DNA of 64,000 bases, taken from positions 1 to 64,000 of the forward strand of contig CAITLU010000038.1 in the NCBI GenBank assembly GCA_903893315.1, given 5' to 3'. Below are positions 55,863-64,000 of this stretch, piece after piece. This stretch comes from an uncultured bacterium (GTDB lineage Bacteria; Desulfobacterota; Binatia; UBA1149; CAITLU01). Both the position numbers and the translations under genes were made by a program. The notes under the pieces are model-generated. The model did no database searches, was not told where the DNA came from, and saw only the letters and a program-made list of their open reading frames with translations. Every line of letters starts with the position of its first letter. The first letter of the stretch is position 1.

Positions 55863-57230
55863 ATGAAGATACTTGTCAGCGGCGCAACCGGCCTGGTCGG
55901 CCAGCATCTCGTGAGGCGTCTGCTTGAGAGCGGTCATGATGTGACCGCGCTGAGCCGCGATGCCGGCGATGCGACGCTCAACCTGCCGGTTCGATGTCGG
56001 GTTCACGAGTGGACACCGGAGAACGGCCATCTCGACGGCAGCGCCCTGGAAGGGATCGACGCGGTCGTTCACCTGGCAGGCGAAAACGTCGGCGGGGGCA
56101 GATGGAGCGCTGCTCGCAAGCGTTCTATATTGCGCTCCCGCGTTGACGGCACGCGTACCCTGACAGATGCCATCACCAGGCTTCCGGCTTGCGCGCGCCC
56201 GCGCGTTTTCGTGTCGGCCTCGGCGATCGGCTTCTACGGCGACCGCGGCGACGAAATTCTCGATGAGACCTCCGATTCCGGATCCGGTTTCCTTTCCGAT
56301 GTCTGTCGGGTCTGGGAGCGCGAAGCCAGAAGCGTCGAGGCGGCCGGAGTTCGCTGGGTGTCGCTGCGCACCGGTGTCGTGCTGGCGAAGGAAAGTGGCG
56401 CTCTGCCGCGCATGCTGCCGGCGTTTCGTCTGGGTGCCGGCGCAAGACTCGGTAACGGCCGCCAGTGGATGAGTTGGATTCACGTGGCCGATCTCGTCTC
56501 CTTGTTGGTATTCGCGATCGAGAACCAGGAACTCCAAGGACCGGTCAACGCCGTCTCGCCGACCCCGCTTACCAACCGCGATTTCACCCGGACGTTGGCG
56601 CGTGTTCTGCGGCGTCCCGCTGTGGCGAGGGTTCCGCGGATGTTGCTGCGCTGGGCGCTGGGGGAGATGTCTTCTGTCGTGCTGGCGAGCCAGCGGGTGA
56701 TCCCGGCTGCTGCTACCGAGGCAGGCTTTCGCTTCGACTACAGTGACCTCCCGCTGGCTCTGACCGATCTTTGTGCTGATGCAGCCAAGGAACTGCGGTT
56801 GGAGATGTGGATAGACAGGCCGCCGCAGGAAGTCTTTCCGTTCTTTGCCGATCCCAACAACCTCGAAGCGATCACTCCGCGGATTCTCAGGTTCCGCATC
56901 TTGCGCGCATCCGAAGGTCCCATTCACGAGGGAGCCTTGCTTGACTACCGCCTGCGTCTTCACGGAGTGCGGTTGCGGTGGCGCACCCGCGTCGAAGTCT
57001 GGGATCCACCCCGCGCCTTCGTCGACGCACAGCTCCGCGGCCCCTACAAAACCTGGCGCCACACCCACGAATTCGAAGAGCTGGACGGCGGCACCATCGT
57101 GCGCGACATCGTGCGCTATGAACTTCCCCTCGGAGCCTTTGGGGCGTGGATCGCGGGGCGTTTCGTCGAACACGACCTGGCCTTCATATTCGCCTATCGG
57201 CGCACGCGTCTGCTCGAACTCCTTGGTTGA
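55863..57230 (+). CDS. TIGR01777-type NAD(P)-dependent epimerase fused to an SRPBCC domain
   Basis: 455 residues from ATG 55863 (MKILVSGATGLVG); ATG 55824 would add 13 residues. The N-terminal 300 residues are an extended SDR: glycine motif SGATGLVGQHL, VVHLAGENVGGGRWSAARKRSILRSRVDGTRTL, SASAIGFYGDRGDEIL, SWIHVADL (landmarks), as in YfcH-like epimerases. The last 150 residues are a START/SRPBCC lipid-binding-like domain (MWIDRPPQEVFPFFADPNNLEAITPRILRF...HTHEFEELDGGTIVRD). Such fusions occur in other bacteria. Substrate unknown. Confidence 0.87.
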   Translation: MKILVSGATGLVGQHLVRRLLESGHDVTALSRDAGDATLNLPVRCRVHEWTPENGHLDGSALEGIDAVVHLAGENVGGGRWSAARKRSILRSRVDGTRTLTDAITRLPACARPRVFVSASAIGFYGDRGDEILDETSDSGSGFLSDVCRVWEREARSVEAAGVRWVSLRTGVVLAKESGALPRMLPAFRLGAGARLGNGRQWMSWIHVADLVSLLVFAIENQELQGPVNAVSPTPLTNRDFTRTLARVLRRPAVARVPRMLLRWALGEMSSVVLASQRVIPAAATEAGFRFDYSDLPLALTDLCADAAKELRLEMWIDRPPQEVFPFFADPNNLEAITPRILRFRILRASEGPIHEGALLDYRLRLHGVRLRWRTRVEVWDPPRAFVDAQLRGPYKTWRHTHEFEELDGGTIVRDIVRYELPLGAFGAWIAGRFVEHDLAFIFAYRRTRLLELLG

Positions 57231-57249
57231 GTTCTTCGGTTATTGGCCG

Positions 57250-57291
57250 CACTCGCAACTACCGATGCGTTCGCATCGATAGTTGCGAGTG
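57250..57291. terminator. large palindromic hairpin between convergent genes
   Basis: Perfect 12-base outer arms CACTCGCAACTA (57250-57261) and TAGTTGCGAGTG (57280-57291), one mismatch pair, then inner CGATGCG/CGCATCG with a two-base TT loop. It lies between genes converging from 57230 and 57324. No T-tract in either direction, but its position suits a bidirectional transcription stop. Confidence 0.6.
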
Positions 57292-57323
57292 TCGGCTTGC
57301 CGTGCGCGTTGTGACCGAGTCGG

Positions 57324-58172
57324 TCACTTCTTGGCTGCGAGCATGTCCGCGAGCATGCCGAGATCCGCGCTTTCCAATTCCCTGGTCTGGCCGCCGTTGG
57401 CGAGAAACTCGGCCATGCGCCGCCTGGTCTCCGGGATCGGCAATGTCTGATTGAACGCGTGGGCTTCGTCCAGCAGGCCGTCGATGACGCCGACTTCGGC
57501 GGAGTTGACGCAGCCCTTGGCCAGAGCGATCGCCTGGGGAGGAAAACTCGCGATCTTGAAGGCCAGCTTTTTCACGAAGCCGTCGATCTCGTCGCTCGGC
57601 AGCGCACGGTTGACGTAGCCGTAGCGCTCGGCGACTTCGGCGGAGAAGTCCTGGCATCCCAGGATCACTTCGAGAGCACGGCCGCGTCCGCAAAGACGCG
57701 GCAGGCGCTGGGTGCCGCTGCCGCCGGGCAGGATTCCCAGGGCTACCTCCGGCTGGGCGAATACCGCCTTGCCCAGTGCGGCGAAACGCATGTCCAACGA
57801 GAGCACGAATTCGCTGCCTCCTCCGCGCGCACGTCCCTCGATCTTGGCGATGCTGACCTTGGGCATGGTGCGGAAGCGGTCGACCATGACGTGGAAGAAC
57901 GACAGTTCTTCGCTTCGTTGGGGCAGGTTGTCGGGAAGTTGCTGGATCAGTGAAACGTCGGCATGGGCGATGAAGAAATCTGGATCCGCGCTGTCGAAGA
58001 CGACGACGCGGACCTGGTCGTCGGTCTCCAGTTCGCGACCGAGCCGGTCGATTTCCTGCATCATGGGAAGATCGAGCAGGTTTATGGGCGGATGATCGAA
58101 GGTGGCGAAGCAGACTCCGCGTTCGACGCGGATACTCAGGCACTCGTACCCCTCATATTCTTGATGGCCCAT
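57324..58172 (-). CDS. enoyl-CoA hydratase/isomerase family protein
   Basis: 282-residue crotonase-fold protein from ATG 58172 (GGAGG five bases ahead). Landmarks are FATFDHPPINLLDLPMMQEI, DFFIAHADVSLIQ (oxyanion Ala), IEGRARGGGSEFVLSLDMRFA (GGGSE with the polar residue of the hydratase/isomerase loop), and QPEVALGILPGGSGTQRLPRL. The family acts on enoyl-CoA thioesters. It is divergent from the UspA-like gene with 274 bases between, in which only the UspA ribosome site is clear. Confidence 0.9.
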   Translation of the reverse strand: MGHQEYEGYECLSIRVERGVCFATFDHPPINLLDLPMMQEIDRLGRELETDDQVRVVVFDSADPDFFIAHADVSLIQQLPDNLPQRSEELSFFHVMVDRFRTMPKVSIAKIEGRARGGGSEFVLSLDMRFAALGKAVFAQPEVALGILPGGSGTQRLPRLCGRGRALEVILGCQDFSAEVAERYGYVNRALPSDEIDGFVKKLAFKIASFPPQAIALAKGCVNSAEVGVIDGLLDEAHAFNQTLPIPETRRRMAEFLANGGQTRELESADLGMLADMLAAKK

Positions 58173-58446
58173 GCAATCCTCCGTGTCGGTCTTAGATTGG
58201 CGTGACCGACGAGGCCGTCGTTTAGCGGTCGTGTCGCGGGGCTGCAAGGTGTTCGTGTGGCAGGACTGACGAGCCTTGAGGGTCTTGTCGGTGCAGGGAG
58301 CGGCGGACCTGCCATGTAGATTCGAAGAAGGTCTTGCGCCTCCTCGTTTCCTGGGGTTGTCTGGGGAGCGACGGAACCGGCGGTGATCGCTGCCGGGACG
58401 GCACGGACCCTGTTCGCACGGTGATAGCGCCTTACGGAGGAACCAG

Positions 58447-58938
58447 ATGAAACGATTCAAACACATCCTGGCGACCACGGATCTCTCGCCCGAGTCATTC
58501 GCGGCGGTGCAGTTTGCTGCCCACCTGGCGATCGGCCAGGGGGCCAGGCTGACCGTCCTGCACGTCCCGCAGACGACGACGTTGCTGTTCACCGATTTTT
58601 CGCCGCCGGTAGACCTGCTCGCTCTCGACCGCGAGATCGAAACGATGGCCCGCGAGAAACTCGAAGGGTGGGTGGCGCGCCACATCAAGAAGCAGCCGGG
58701 CGTAAGGATCGTCGTGCGCTCGGGTGTCACGCACGAAGTGGTCAGCAAAGTGGCCGCCGATCTCGGGGCCAGTTTGATCGTGATCGCGACTCACGGCCGT
58801 AAGGGAATCGGCCACGCGATTCTCGGCAGCGTCACGGAGCGAGTGCTGCGCGAAGCGCCGTGTCCGGTGCTGGTTGTGCGTCCGCCGGCGCCTGTGAAGA
58901 AGACCAAGGCTAAGGCCAAGGCGACCAAGGCGAAGTAG
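58447..58938 (+). CDS. universal stress protein, UspA family
   Basis: 163 residues from ATG 58447, preceded by GGAGGAACC. Single Usp domain: KHILATTDLSPESFAAVQFAAHLA at the start and the ATP-phosphate loop ATHGRKGIGHAILGSVTERVLREAPCPVLVVR (G-x9-G-S), so ATP binding is plausible. The C-terminus PVKKTKAKAKATKAK is a Lys/Ala-rich low-complexity tail, unusual for the family and perhaps nucleic-acid binding. Likely stress or growth-arrest induced. Confidence 0.9.
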   Translation: MKRFKHILATTDLSPESFAAVQFAAHLAIGQGARLTVLHVPQTTTLLFTDFSPPVDLLALDREIETMAREKLEGWVARHIKKQPGVRIVVRSGVTHEVVSKVAADLGASLIVIATHGRKGIGHAILGSVTERVLREAPCPVLVVRPPAPVKKTKAKAKATKAK

Positions 58939-59141
58939 CCGTACGTTCGCCGCAGCGGCCGTGCCGGAGCGCATCGAGAGATCGGCCGCGCTGCGGCGCT
59001 GCGCCGCCGGCGCGGCTGCTGCACAAGTGCTGATGACGCATTGGTTTGACGCTGGTCGGGTTGGAGCCTAACTTCCGCCGGCCGAGTTCCGGTTTCCCGG
59101 CGATAGATTTGAAGACGACCGCACCATCGCGACACACTGCT

Positions 59142-60014
59142 GTGATTCCCTTCTTGCGTCGCGAGTTCCACGGCGCGTTCGGCGTGCGCCTGGTCGCCGA
59201 TACTTACGGGAATCCATCGGCGCCGCCGGTGCTGCTCCTGCACGGCGGCGGTCAGACCCGCCACGCCTGGCGAGGCACTGCCAAGGTTCTCGCCGAGGCG
59301 GGCTTCTATGCGATCACGCTGGATCTTCGCGGCCACGGCGAGAGCGGTTGGTGTGAGTCCGGCAACTACGAACTCGAAAATTTTGCCGAAGACATTCGGG
59401 CGATCGCAGCCGAACTTCCGAGTGCCCCGGCCTTGGTCGGCGCCTCGCTCGGCGGGTTGGCCGCGCTCGTCTGCCAATGTGAGTACCATCTGGCGAGCGC
59501 GGTCGTGCTGGTCGACATCACGCCGCGCGTCGACCCCGAGGGGGTTCAGCGCATCGTCGGTTTCATGAAGGCGTTCCCCGAAGGTTTTGCGTCAATCGAG
59601 GATGCGGCCGACGTGGTTGCCGCGTATCTCCCGCACCGCCCGCGCCCGAGCGATACCAGCGGATTGGCCAAGAACCTGCGCCTCGGTGACGACGGTCGCT
59701 GGCGCTGGCACTGGGATCCCCGCGTCCTGAGCGAGAAGCCTCGCGCCTCGCGCCCCGACTATCCCGAAAGCATCAATGCCGCGGCACGGTCGCTCGACGT
59801 GCCGACGCTGCTGGTGCGAGGTCGCATGAGCGAGGTTGTCAGCGACGAGGGTGTCCGCGAGTTTCTCGAGATGGTGCCTCACGCCGAGTTCGTCGACGTG
59901 GAGGGCGCGGCCCACATGGTTGCCGGTGACAAGAACGACGCCTTCGGCCGGGCGGTGGTCGATTTCCTGCAGCGCCACTGCGGCATCGGCGCTGCCGCGG
60001 CCGGCCTGCGCTGA
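59142..60014 (+). CDS. alpha/beta hydrolase
   Basis: About 290 residues; the start is uncertain (GTG 59142 chosen, TTG 59046 or 59109 possible, none with a clear ribosome site). Landmarks are LLLHGGGQTRHAWRGTAKVL, the Ser nucleophile elbow VGASLGGLAALVC, the acid region LVRGRMSEVVSDE and the His in EGAAHMVAGDKND. The Ser nucleophile separates it from the Asp-type hydrolase at 52194. It resembles esterase/C-C hydrolase-type enzymes. It is an isolated gene between UspA and the YedK homologue. Confidence 0.82.
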   Translation: MIPFLRREFHGAFGVRLVADTYGNPSAPPVLLLHGGGQTRHAWRGTAKVLAEAGFYAITLDLRGHGESGWCESGNYELENFAEDIRAIAAELPSAPALVGASLGGLAALVCQCEYHLASAVVLVDITPRVDPEGVQRIVGFMKAFPEGFASIEDAADVVAAYLPHRPRPSDTSGLAKNLRLGDDGRWRWHWDPRVLSEKPRASRPDYPESINAAARSLDVPTLLVRGRMSEVVSDEGVREFLEMVPHAEFVDVEGAAHMVAGDKNDAFGRAVVDFLQRHCGIGAAAAGLR

Positions 60015-60122
60015 GCCTTCCGCGCCGCGCCGCACTTCACCCCATCGGTATGCTCCTGGCCGTAACCGCCCGCTGATACTGCGTTTGTCGCCTGGTCGGC
60101 GCGGCCCAGGGCCGCTCCTCAA

Positions 60123-60848
60123 TCAGTGATTGTGCGGGCCGGGCCGCACAGCCAGCGGGCTGACAGCGCGGTCTCGAGAATCGCCGAGCGCCTCGATGTT
60201 GCGAGGGTCGTCATGAGCGGCGTTGCCGACCGCGGCGCTGACCCGATACGCGCTGAGGGCTTCTTCGGGAGCGGGCGCCAACAGCGATTCGAGAGCGCGC
60301 GGGTCATCGATTCGGGGATCGAGCCAACGCCCGTAGTCCTGCGGCGAGAGCAGTACCGGCATGCGGTCGTGGATCGCGAAGACCGTGACGTTGGCGGCGG
60401 TGGTGAGCAGCGCGCAGCTTTCCGTCACCGCTGAGTCCGGTCCCGACCAGGTGTCCCACAGCGCGGCTATAGCCAGCGGTGCCTCGTCCGGTGCGTGCAG
60501 GTACCAGGGCTGCTTGCGTACGCCGTCGCGTTTCCATTCGTAGAAGCCCGAGGCAGGCACGATGCAGCGCCGCCTGGCGAGCGCGCTGCGGAAGGACGGT
60601 TTCTCGGCGGCGGTCTCGGCCCGCGCGTTGATCATGCGATTGCCGATCGCGGGGTCTCTTGCCCAGGCTGGAATCAGTCCCCAGCGCAGCATCACGAGTC
60701 GCCGGCGTTGCTGTTCGACGCGCACCGCAACCACTTGCTGGGTCGGTGCGATGTTGTAGCGCGGAGCGAAAACGAGGTTACCGGCCCAGGCATCGAAATG
60801 TGCCGCCAGAGCCTGGCCCGGTGTAGTCAGTACGAAGCGTCCGCACAT
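60123..60848 (-). CDS. SOS response-associated peptidase (YedK/HMCES family)
   Basis: 241 residues from ATG 60848. HMCES/YedK proteins crosslink to abasic sites in single-stranded DNA. The essential Cys2 is in MCGRFVLTTPG; other landmarks are YNIAPTQQVVAVR, LRWGLIPAWARDPAIGNRMINARAETAAEKPSFR, RRCIVPASGFYEWKRDG (catalytic Glu) and FAIHDRMPVLLSP (His), all expected for the family. Length matches (about 220-240). It is divergent from the acyl-CoA synthetase, and 60849-61120 (272 bases) shows no other gene. Confidence 0.93.
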   Translation of the reverse strand: MCGRFVLTTPGQALAAHFDAWAGNLVFAPRYNIAPTQQVVAVRVEQQRRRLVMLRWGLIPAWARDPAIGNRMINARAETAAEKPSFRSALARRRCIVPASGFYEWKRDGVRKQPWYLHAPDEAPLAIAALWDTWSGPDSAVTESCALLTTAANVTVFAIHDRMPVLLSPQDYGRWLDPRIDDPRALESLLAPAPEEALSAYRVSAAVGNAAHDDPRNIEALGDSRDRAVSPLAVRPGPHNH

Positions 60849-61120
60849 GGGACAACGTCCTTGCGCCGGCTCGGGGCCGGTGCAACCCGCAGGGTGCGGC
60901 AATGGACAGGCACAAGGTTGGTCGAGGTGTCGAGGCACGCCATCGGGAGGCAAGAGGCTTCCCGTTTCTGCTTCGGTGCCGGGCCGTAAGCTCGTGCAAG
61001 GCTCCAGCGCCGACTCGGGTTGCTGCGCTGTGGCTTTTTGAGGCTGAGTCCCCGTGCTACGAGTCCGGGCCGGCAGCGCCACTTGCGGCAATACATACGG
61101 AGAACGAGGGAAACGCCCGC

Positions 61121-62746
61121 ATGAGTTGGAACATCGGAGACATCTTGGCAGGGCTCGGCCCCATCCTCGGGGACGAACCGGCCCTCTTTCACTGCAGCGG
61201 TACCGACACGCGGGTCGTCACGTGGGCCGAGATGGAACGGCGCTCCAATGCGCTGGCCCGGGCTCTCGTCGAGGCCGGTGCGCGGCCTGACGACAAGGTT
61301 GCGATCTACTCGTACAACCGGCCGGAATGGATGGAGACCGTGGTGGCCTGCTTCAAGGCGAGGCTGGTTCCGGTCAACGTCAACTACCGTTACCGGAACG
61401 AGGAACTCGAATACCTGCTCGACAACTGCGATGCGGCGGTGCTGGTCTTCGAGGGCTGCTTTGCCGACAACGTCGCGCGTCTGGCGCCCCGCCTTACGCG
61501 CCTTCGCCAACTCGTCCAGCTCGACGACGGCAGCCCGCATATGGCGGGCGCCCTCGACTACGAGAAACTGGCGAACGGTTCTGCGGATCCCCTGGTCGTC
61601 GAGCGTAGTCCCGACGACCTGATGCTGCTCTACACCGGCGGCACTACCGGCATGCCCAAGGGCGTGATGTGGCGGCAGGAAGACGTATGGCAAACCCTCG
61701 GCGCGGGCGGCGATCCGATCACGGGCCAGGGCCGTCCCGGCGATGTCCGCGAGCACCTGGCCAACATTGCGGCTTTGCCCCAGAAGCAAAGACTTCTGCC
61801 GGCTTGCCCGTTGATGCACGGGACCGGCTTCTTCACGGCGATCAACATCCTGATGAACGGCGGCGCCATCGTCACCACCGATTCCAAGAAACTCGATGCC
61901 CACGCACTGTGGTCGGCGGTGCAGGCCTGCGGCGTCACGACCATCTCCATCGTCGGTGACGTGTTCGCTCGTCCAATGGTGGCGGCGCTGCGCGAGCGCA
62001 CCTACGATCTCTCGAGTCTGCGGCTCATCATTTCTTCCGGCGTGATGTGGTCGATCGAACTCAAGCGGGCGCTGCTTGAGTTCCACTCCAGCATGATCCT
62101 GTTGGACTCGCTCGGTTCCTCTGAGGCCACCGGACTCGGTGCTTCGATCATGGTCGCCGGGATGGAGATGCCGACCGCGTCGTTCAAGGTCGGTGACAAG
62201 GTTAAGGTCTTTACCGAAGACGGACGGGAAGTTGAGGCCGGCAGCGGCGAGAGGGGACTGGTGGCCCGCAGTGGTCCGATCCCGGTCGGCTATTACAAGG
62301 ATCCACAGAAAAGCGCCCAGACCTTCCCGACCATCGGCGGTGTACGCTGGTCCATGCCCGGGGACTTCGCGACGGTGGAGATTGACGGCACGCTGCGCCT
62401 GCTCGGGCGCGGGTCGGTGTGCATCAATACCGGCGGCGAAAAAGTCTTTCCCGAAGAAGTCGAAGAAGTACTCAAGCGCCACCCTATGGTCGAAGATGCG
62501 GCAGTGGTCGGCCTGCCCGACGAAAAGTGGGGACAGGCCGTTCATGCGCTGGTGGTGCTGAGGGAGGCGAAGGATTTTGCCGAAGAAGACCTGCGCAGCC
62601 ACGTCCACAACCTGCTCGCGGGTTACAAGGTTCCCAAGAGGATATTCGCCGCCGAGTCGCTGGGACGCTCACCGTCGGGCAAGATGGACTACAAGGGCGT
62701 GACAGCACGGATCCTGACGCTTTCACAGGCGCCGGCAGCGGCGTAG
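61121..62746 (+). CDS. acyl-CoA synthetase (ANL family, FadD-like)
   Basis: 541 residues from ATG 61121 (GAGGG 10 bases ahead). The adenylation motif is LLYTGGTTGMPKGVMWRQEDV (A3 core). A5-like IISSGVMWS..., DSLGSSEATGLG and a C-terminal GRGSVCINTGGEKVFPEEVEEVLKRHPMVEDAAVVGLPDEKWGQ with the catalytic-type Lys in SPSGKMDYK complete the ANL fold (landmarks). It activates a fatty or aromatic acid as CoA thioester. Substrate unknown. Confidence 0.92.
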   Translation: MSWNIGDILAGLGPILGDEPALFHCSGTDTRVVTWAEMERRSNALARALVEAGARPDDKVAIYSYNRPEWMETVVACFKARLVPVNVNYRYRNEELEYLLDNCDAAVLVFEGCFADNVARLAPRLTRLRQLVQLDDGSPHMAGALDYEKLANGSADPLVVERSPDDLMLLYTGGTTGMPKGVMWRQEDVWQTLGAGGDPITGQGRPGDVREHLANIAALPQKQRLLPACPLMHGTGFFTAINILMNGGAIVTTDSKKLDAHALWSAVQACGVTTISIVGDVFARPMVAALRERTYDLSSLRLIISSGVMWSIELKRALLEFHSSMILLDSLGSSEATGLGASIMVAGMEMPTASFKVGDKVKVFTEDGREVEAGSGERGLVARSGPIPVGYYKDPQKSAQTFPTIGGVRWSMPGDFATVEIDGTLRLLGRGSVCINTGGEKVFPEEVEEVLKRHPMVEDAAVVGLPDEKWGQAVHALVVLREAKDFAEEDLRSHVHNLLAGYKVPKRIFAAESLGRSPSGKMDYKGVTARILTLSQAPAAA

Positions 62747-62789
62747 CTGGTTGTTGGCGTCGGCATCGTGCCGCGTCGCGCCGCCGCGC

Positions 62790-64000
62790 ATGTCAGGTTT
62801 TATCCGAAGGATAGGCTTTCCCGCGCCGCGCGCAGCGGCGTCCCTGGCGCTGTTGTGCGTGGTGTGCTGCGCGGCGCTGGGCGCGGCGGCCGTGCGGGTC
62901 AGCGCTGCGGAACTGAACCTCGCCTACGACGTTAGATTCGAAGGCACCTACAGTCAGCTCGAGAAGCGGCTTCGCGCGGTCTCTCAACTGGTCTCCAAGA
63001 AGGCCGAACCGCCGGCCACGCTCCAGGGGCTCAAGCGCCGGACCCAGGCCGACCGCGATCGGTTCGTGAGACTGCTGCGTTCGCGCGGCTTCTACGACGC
63101 CGATGTTCAATGGAGCGTCGACAATTCCGCGACTCCGGTCCAGGTAGTCGTGCGCGTCCGACTCGGTGTTCGCTACAAGATCACCCGCTTCGATGTTTCC
63201 GGGCTGCCCGAGACGCTTGCGCAGCTAGGACGAGGTGAGGGACTCGCGGCCACCGGCGTTATTCTCGGCGGCGCGGCCGTCGCCGACGTCGTGATCGAGG
63301 CCGAAAAGAAACTGTTGGCGCAGTTGCTGGCGCGTGCCCATCCTTTTGCGCGTCTGGCGGAGCGCCGTATCGTGGTCGACCACGACGCGCACACGATGGA
63401 AGTGACGTTCGTGCTCGATGCCGGGCCGCAGGTTCGTTTCGGCGCCGTCACCGTCAAGGGGACCAGGACCCTGGAGCCCGGTTACGTCGAGCGCCGTCTG
63501 GTCTTCGCGCGTGGCGACGTCTTCGATCCATTGCGTATCGACAAGAGCCGCAAGGCGCTGTTCAACGCCGGTGTGTTTTCGTCGGTGGTGTTTTCGTGGG
63601 GTGAACTCAAGGACGTATCGGCTGATGGGTACGTCCCGATCACGGTGACCGTGACCGAGGCCAAGCCTCGTTCTGTCGGTGCCGGCATCAAGTACTCATC
63701 GGCCGACGGTTTCGGTGGTCACGCGTTCTGGGAGCATCGCAATCTGCTGGGCGGAGCCGAAAAGCTGCGCGGGGAGATCGAGGTGACCCAGCTGTTGTCC
63801 ACCGGTGGTCTGTCGTTTCGCGAGCCCGATTTCATGCGGCCCAATCAGAGTCTGCTGCTCGATGTGAGTCTGGACGCCGACAACACAGATGCCTACGATA
63901 GGCAGGCGCTGGTGTTTTCGGGCGGTTTCGAGCGCCGTTTCAGCGAGACTTTGGTGGCAACCCTCGGCGCCGCGTTCGAGGAGTCCTCGGTCACCGGTGC
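62790..64000 (+). CDS. TamA/Omp85 family outer-membrane assembly protein (3' end outside window)
   Basis: Open from ATG 62790 to the window edge (over 400 residues, no stop). The signal peptide region contains ASLALLCVVCCAALGAAA. POTRA-like domains follow: LNLAYDVRFEGTYSQLEKRL, VQWSVDN...VRVRLGVRYKITRFDVSGLP, and VTFVLDAGPQVRFGAVTVKGTRTLEPGYVERRLVFARGDVFDPLRID (landmarks). The beginning of the beta-barrel is visible (VTVTEAKPRSVGAGIKYSSADGFGGHAFWEHRNLLGGAEKL). This is the TamA/BamA arrangement, here probably TamA-like. A tamB partner would lie beyond the window. Confidence 0.88.
   Translation, partial: MSGFIRRIGFPAPRAAASLALLCVVCCAALGAAAVRVSAAELNLAYDVRFEGTYSQLEKRLRAVSQLVSKKAEPPATLQGLKRRTQADRDRFVRLLRSRGFYDADVQWSVDNSATPVQVVVRVRLGVRYKITRFDVSGLPETLAQLGRGEGLAATGVILGGAAVADVVIEAEKKLLAQLLARAHPFARLAERRIVVDHDAHTMEVTFVLDAGPQVRFGAVTVKGTRTLEPGYVERRLVFARGDVFDPLRIDKSRKALFNAGVFSSVVFSWGELKDVSADGYVPITVTVTEAKPRSVGAGIKYSSADGFGGHAFWEHRNLLGGAEKLRGEIEVTQLLSTGGLSFREPDFMRPNQSLLLDVSLDADNTDAYDRQALVFSGGFERRFSETLVATLGAAFEESSVTG

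Noticed and set aside
1-64000. CRISPR array, prophage or plasmid genes
   Set aside because: No regularly spaced direct repeats, no integrase, capsid, transposase or replication-initiator genes.

Overview
The window is about 64 kb of a GC-rich bacterial chromosome with no phage, plasmid or CRISPR signal. It is densely coding, with many ATGA/GTGA/TTGA stop-start overlaps and sigma70-type promoters. The gene mix includes dnaX-ybaB-recR, a Fur/rubrerythrin stress cluster, gltBD and many acyl-CoA and short-chain dehydrogenase genes. It also has an Omp85 protein, and secreted proteins with dockerin-type calcium repeats and Myxococcus-type Cys-rich repeats. This suggests a Gram-negative, metabolically versatile soil or groundwater bacterium of the broad former deltaproteobacterial area (Binatota/Desulfobacterota/Myxococcota-like). 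The placement is an inference from gene content only.

Layout. 0.1-3.4 kb: tRNA-Ser(GGA) on the minus strand, then dnaX-ybaB-recR. 3.5-6.6 kb: a Fur-family regulator with its own operator, rubrerythrin, a double-CCG iron-sulfur protein and DUF3501, a likely peroxide/redox defence unit. 6.7-15 kb (minus): gltB-gltD followed by a FemAB/GNAT-like protein and an ATP-grasp protein, facing an Lrp/AsnC gene across a promoter region with nested inverted repeats. 15.2-17.4 kb: Lrp-like regulator, SDR, a small secreted protein and an FMN-binding protein. 17.4-19.6 kb (minus): a decaying surface-protein gene. 19.9-21.5 kb (minus): a ThDP-dependent enzyme.

21.6-29.3 kb holds the most interesting locus. 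A clear cobalamin riboswitch, with a well-placed promoter, leads into two secreted proteins and a ZnuA-like periplasmic metal-binding protein. The matching ABC ATPase and permease follow after an intervening opposite-strand membrane-TPR gene. It looks like a B12-repressed corrinoid or cobalt acquisition system.

29.4-40.5 kb: SDR, two dockerin-like secreted proteins (one a zinc protease), tandem Mrp/ApbC ATPases (the second fused to DUF971), enoyl-CoA hydratase, Rieske protein, nitroreductase, MFS permease and ilvC. 40.5-45.6 kb: REP/MITE-like repeats, then an exported NarG-type (type II DMSO reductase family) molybdoenzyme, a 4-TM protein and a decarboxylase-family PLP enzyme. 45.9-53.1 kb: an S1-domain protein, then a minus-strand set of lipid/CoA-type genes including ccr and a PadR regulator. 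53.2-64 kb: aguA-aguB for putrescine synthesis, an epimerase-SRPBCC fusion, enoyl-CoA hydratase, UspA, hydrolase, a YedK/HMCES-type DNA repair protein, acyl-CoA synthetase, and a TamA/Omp85 protein cut by the window end.
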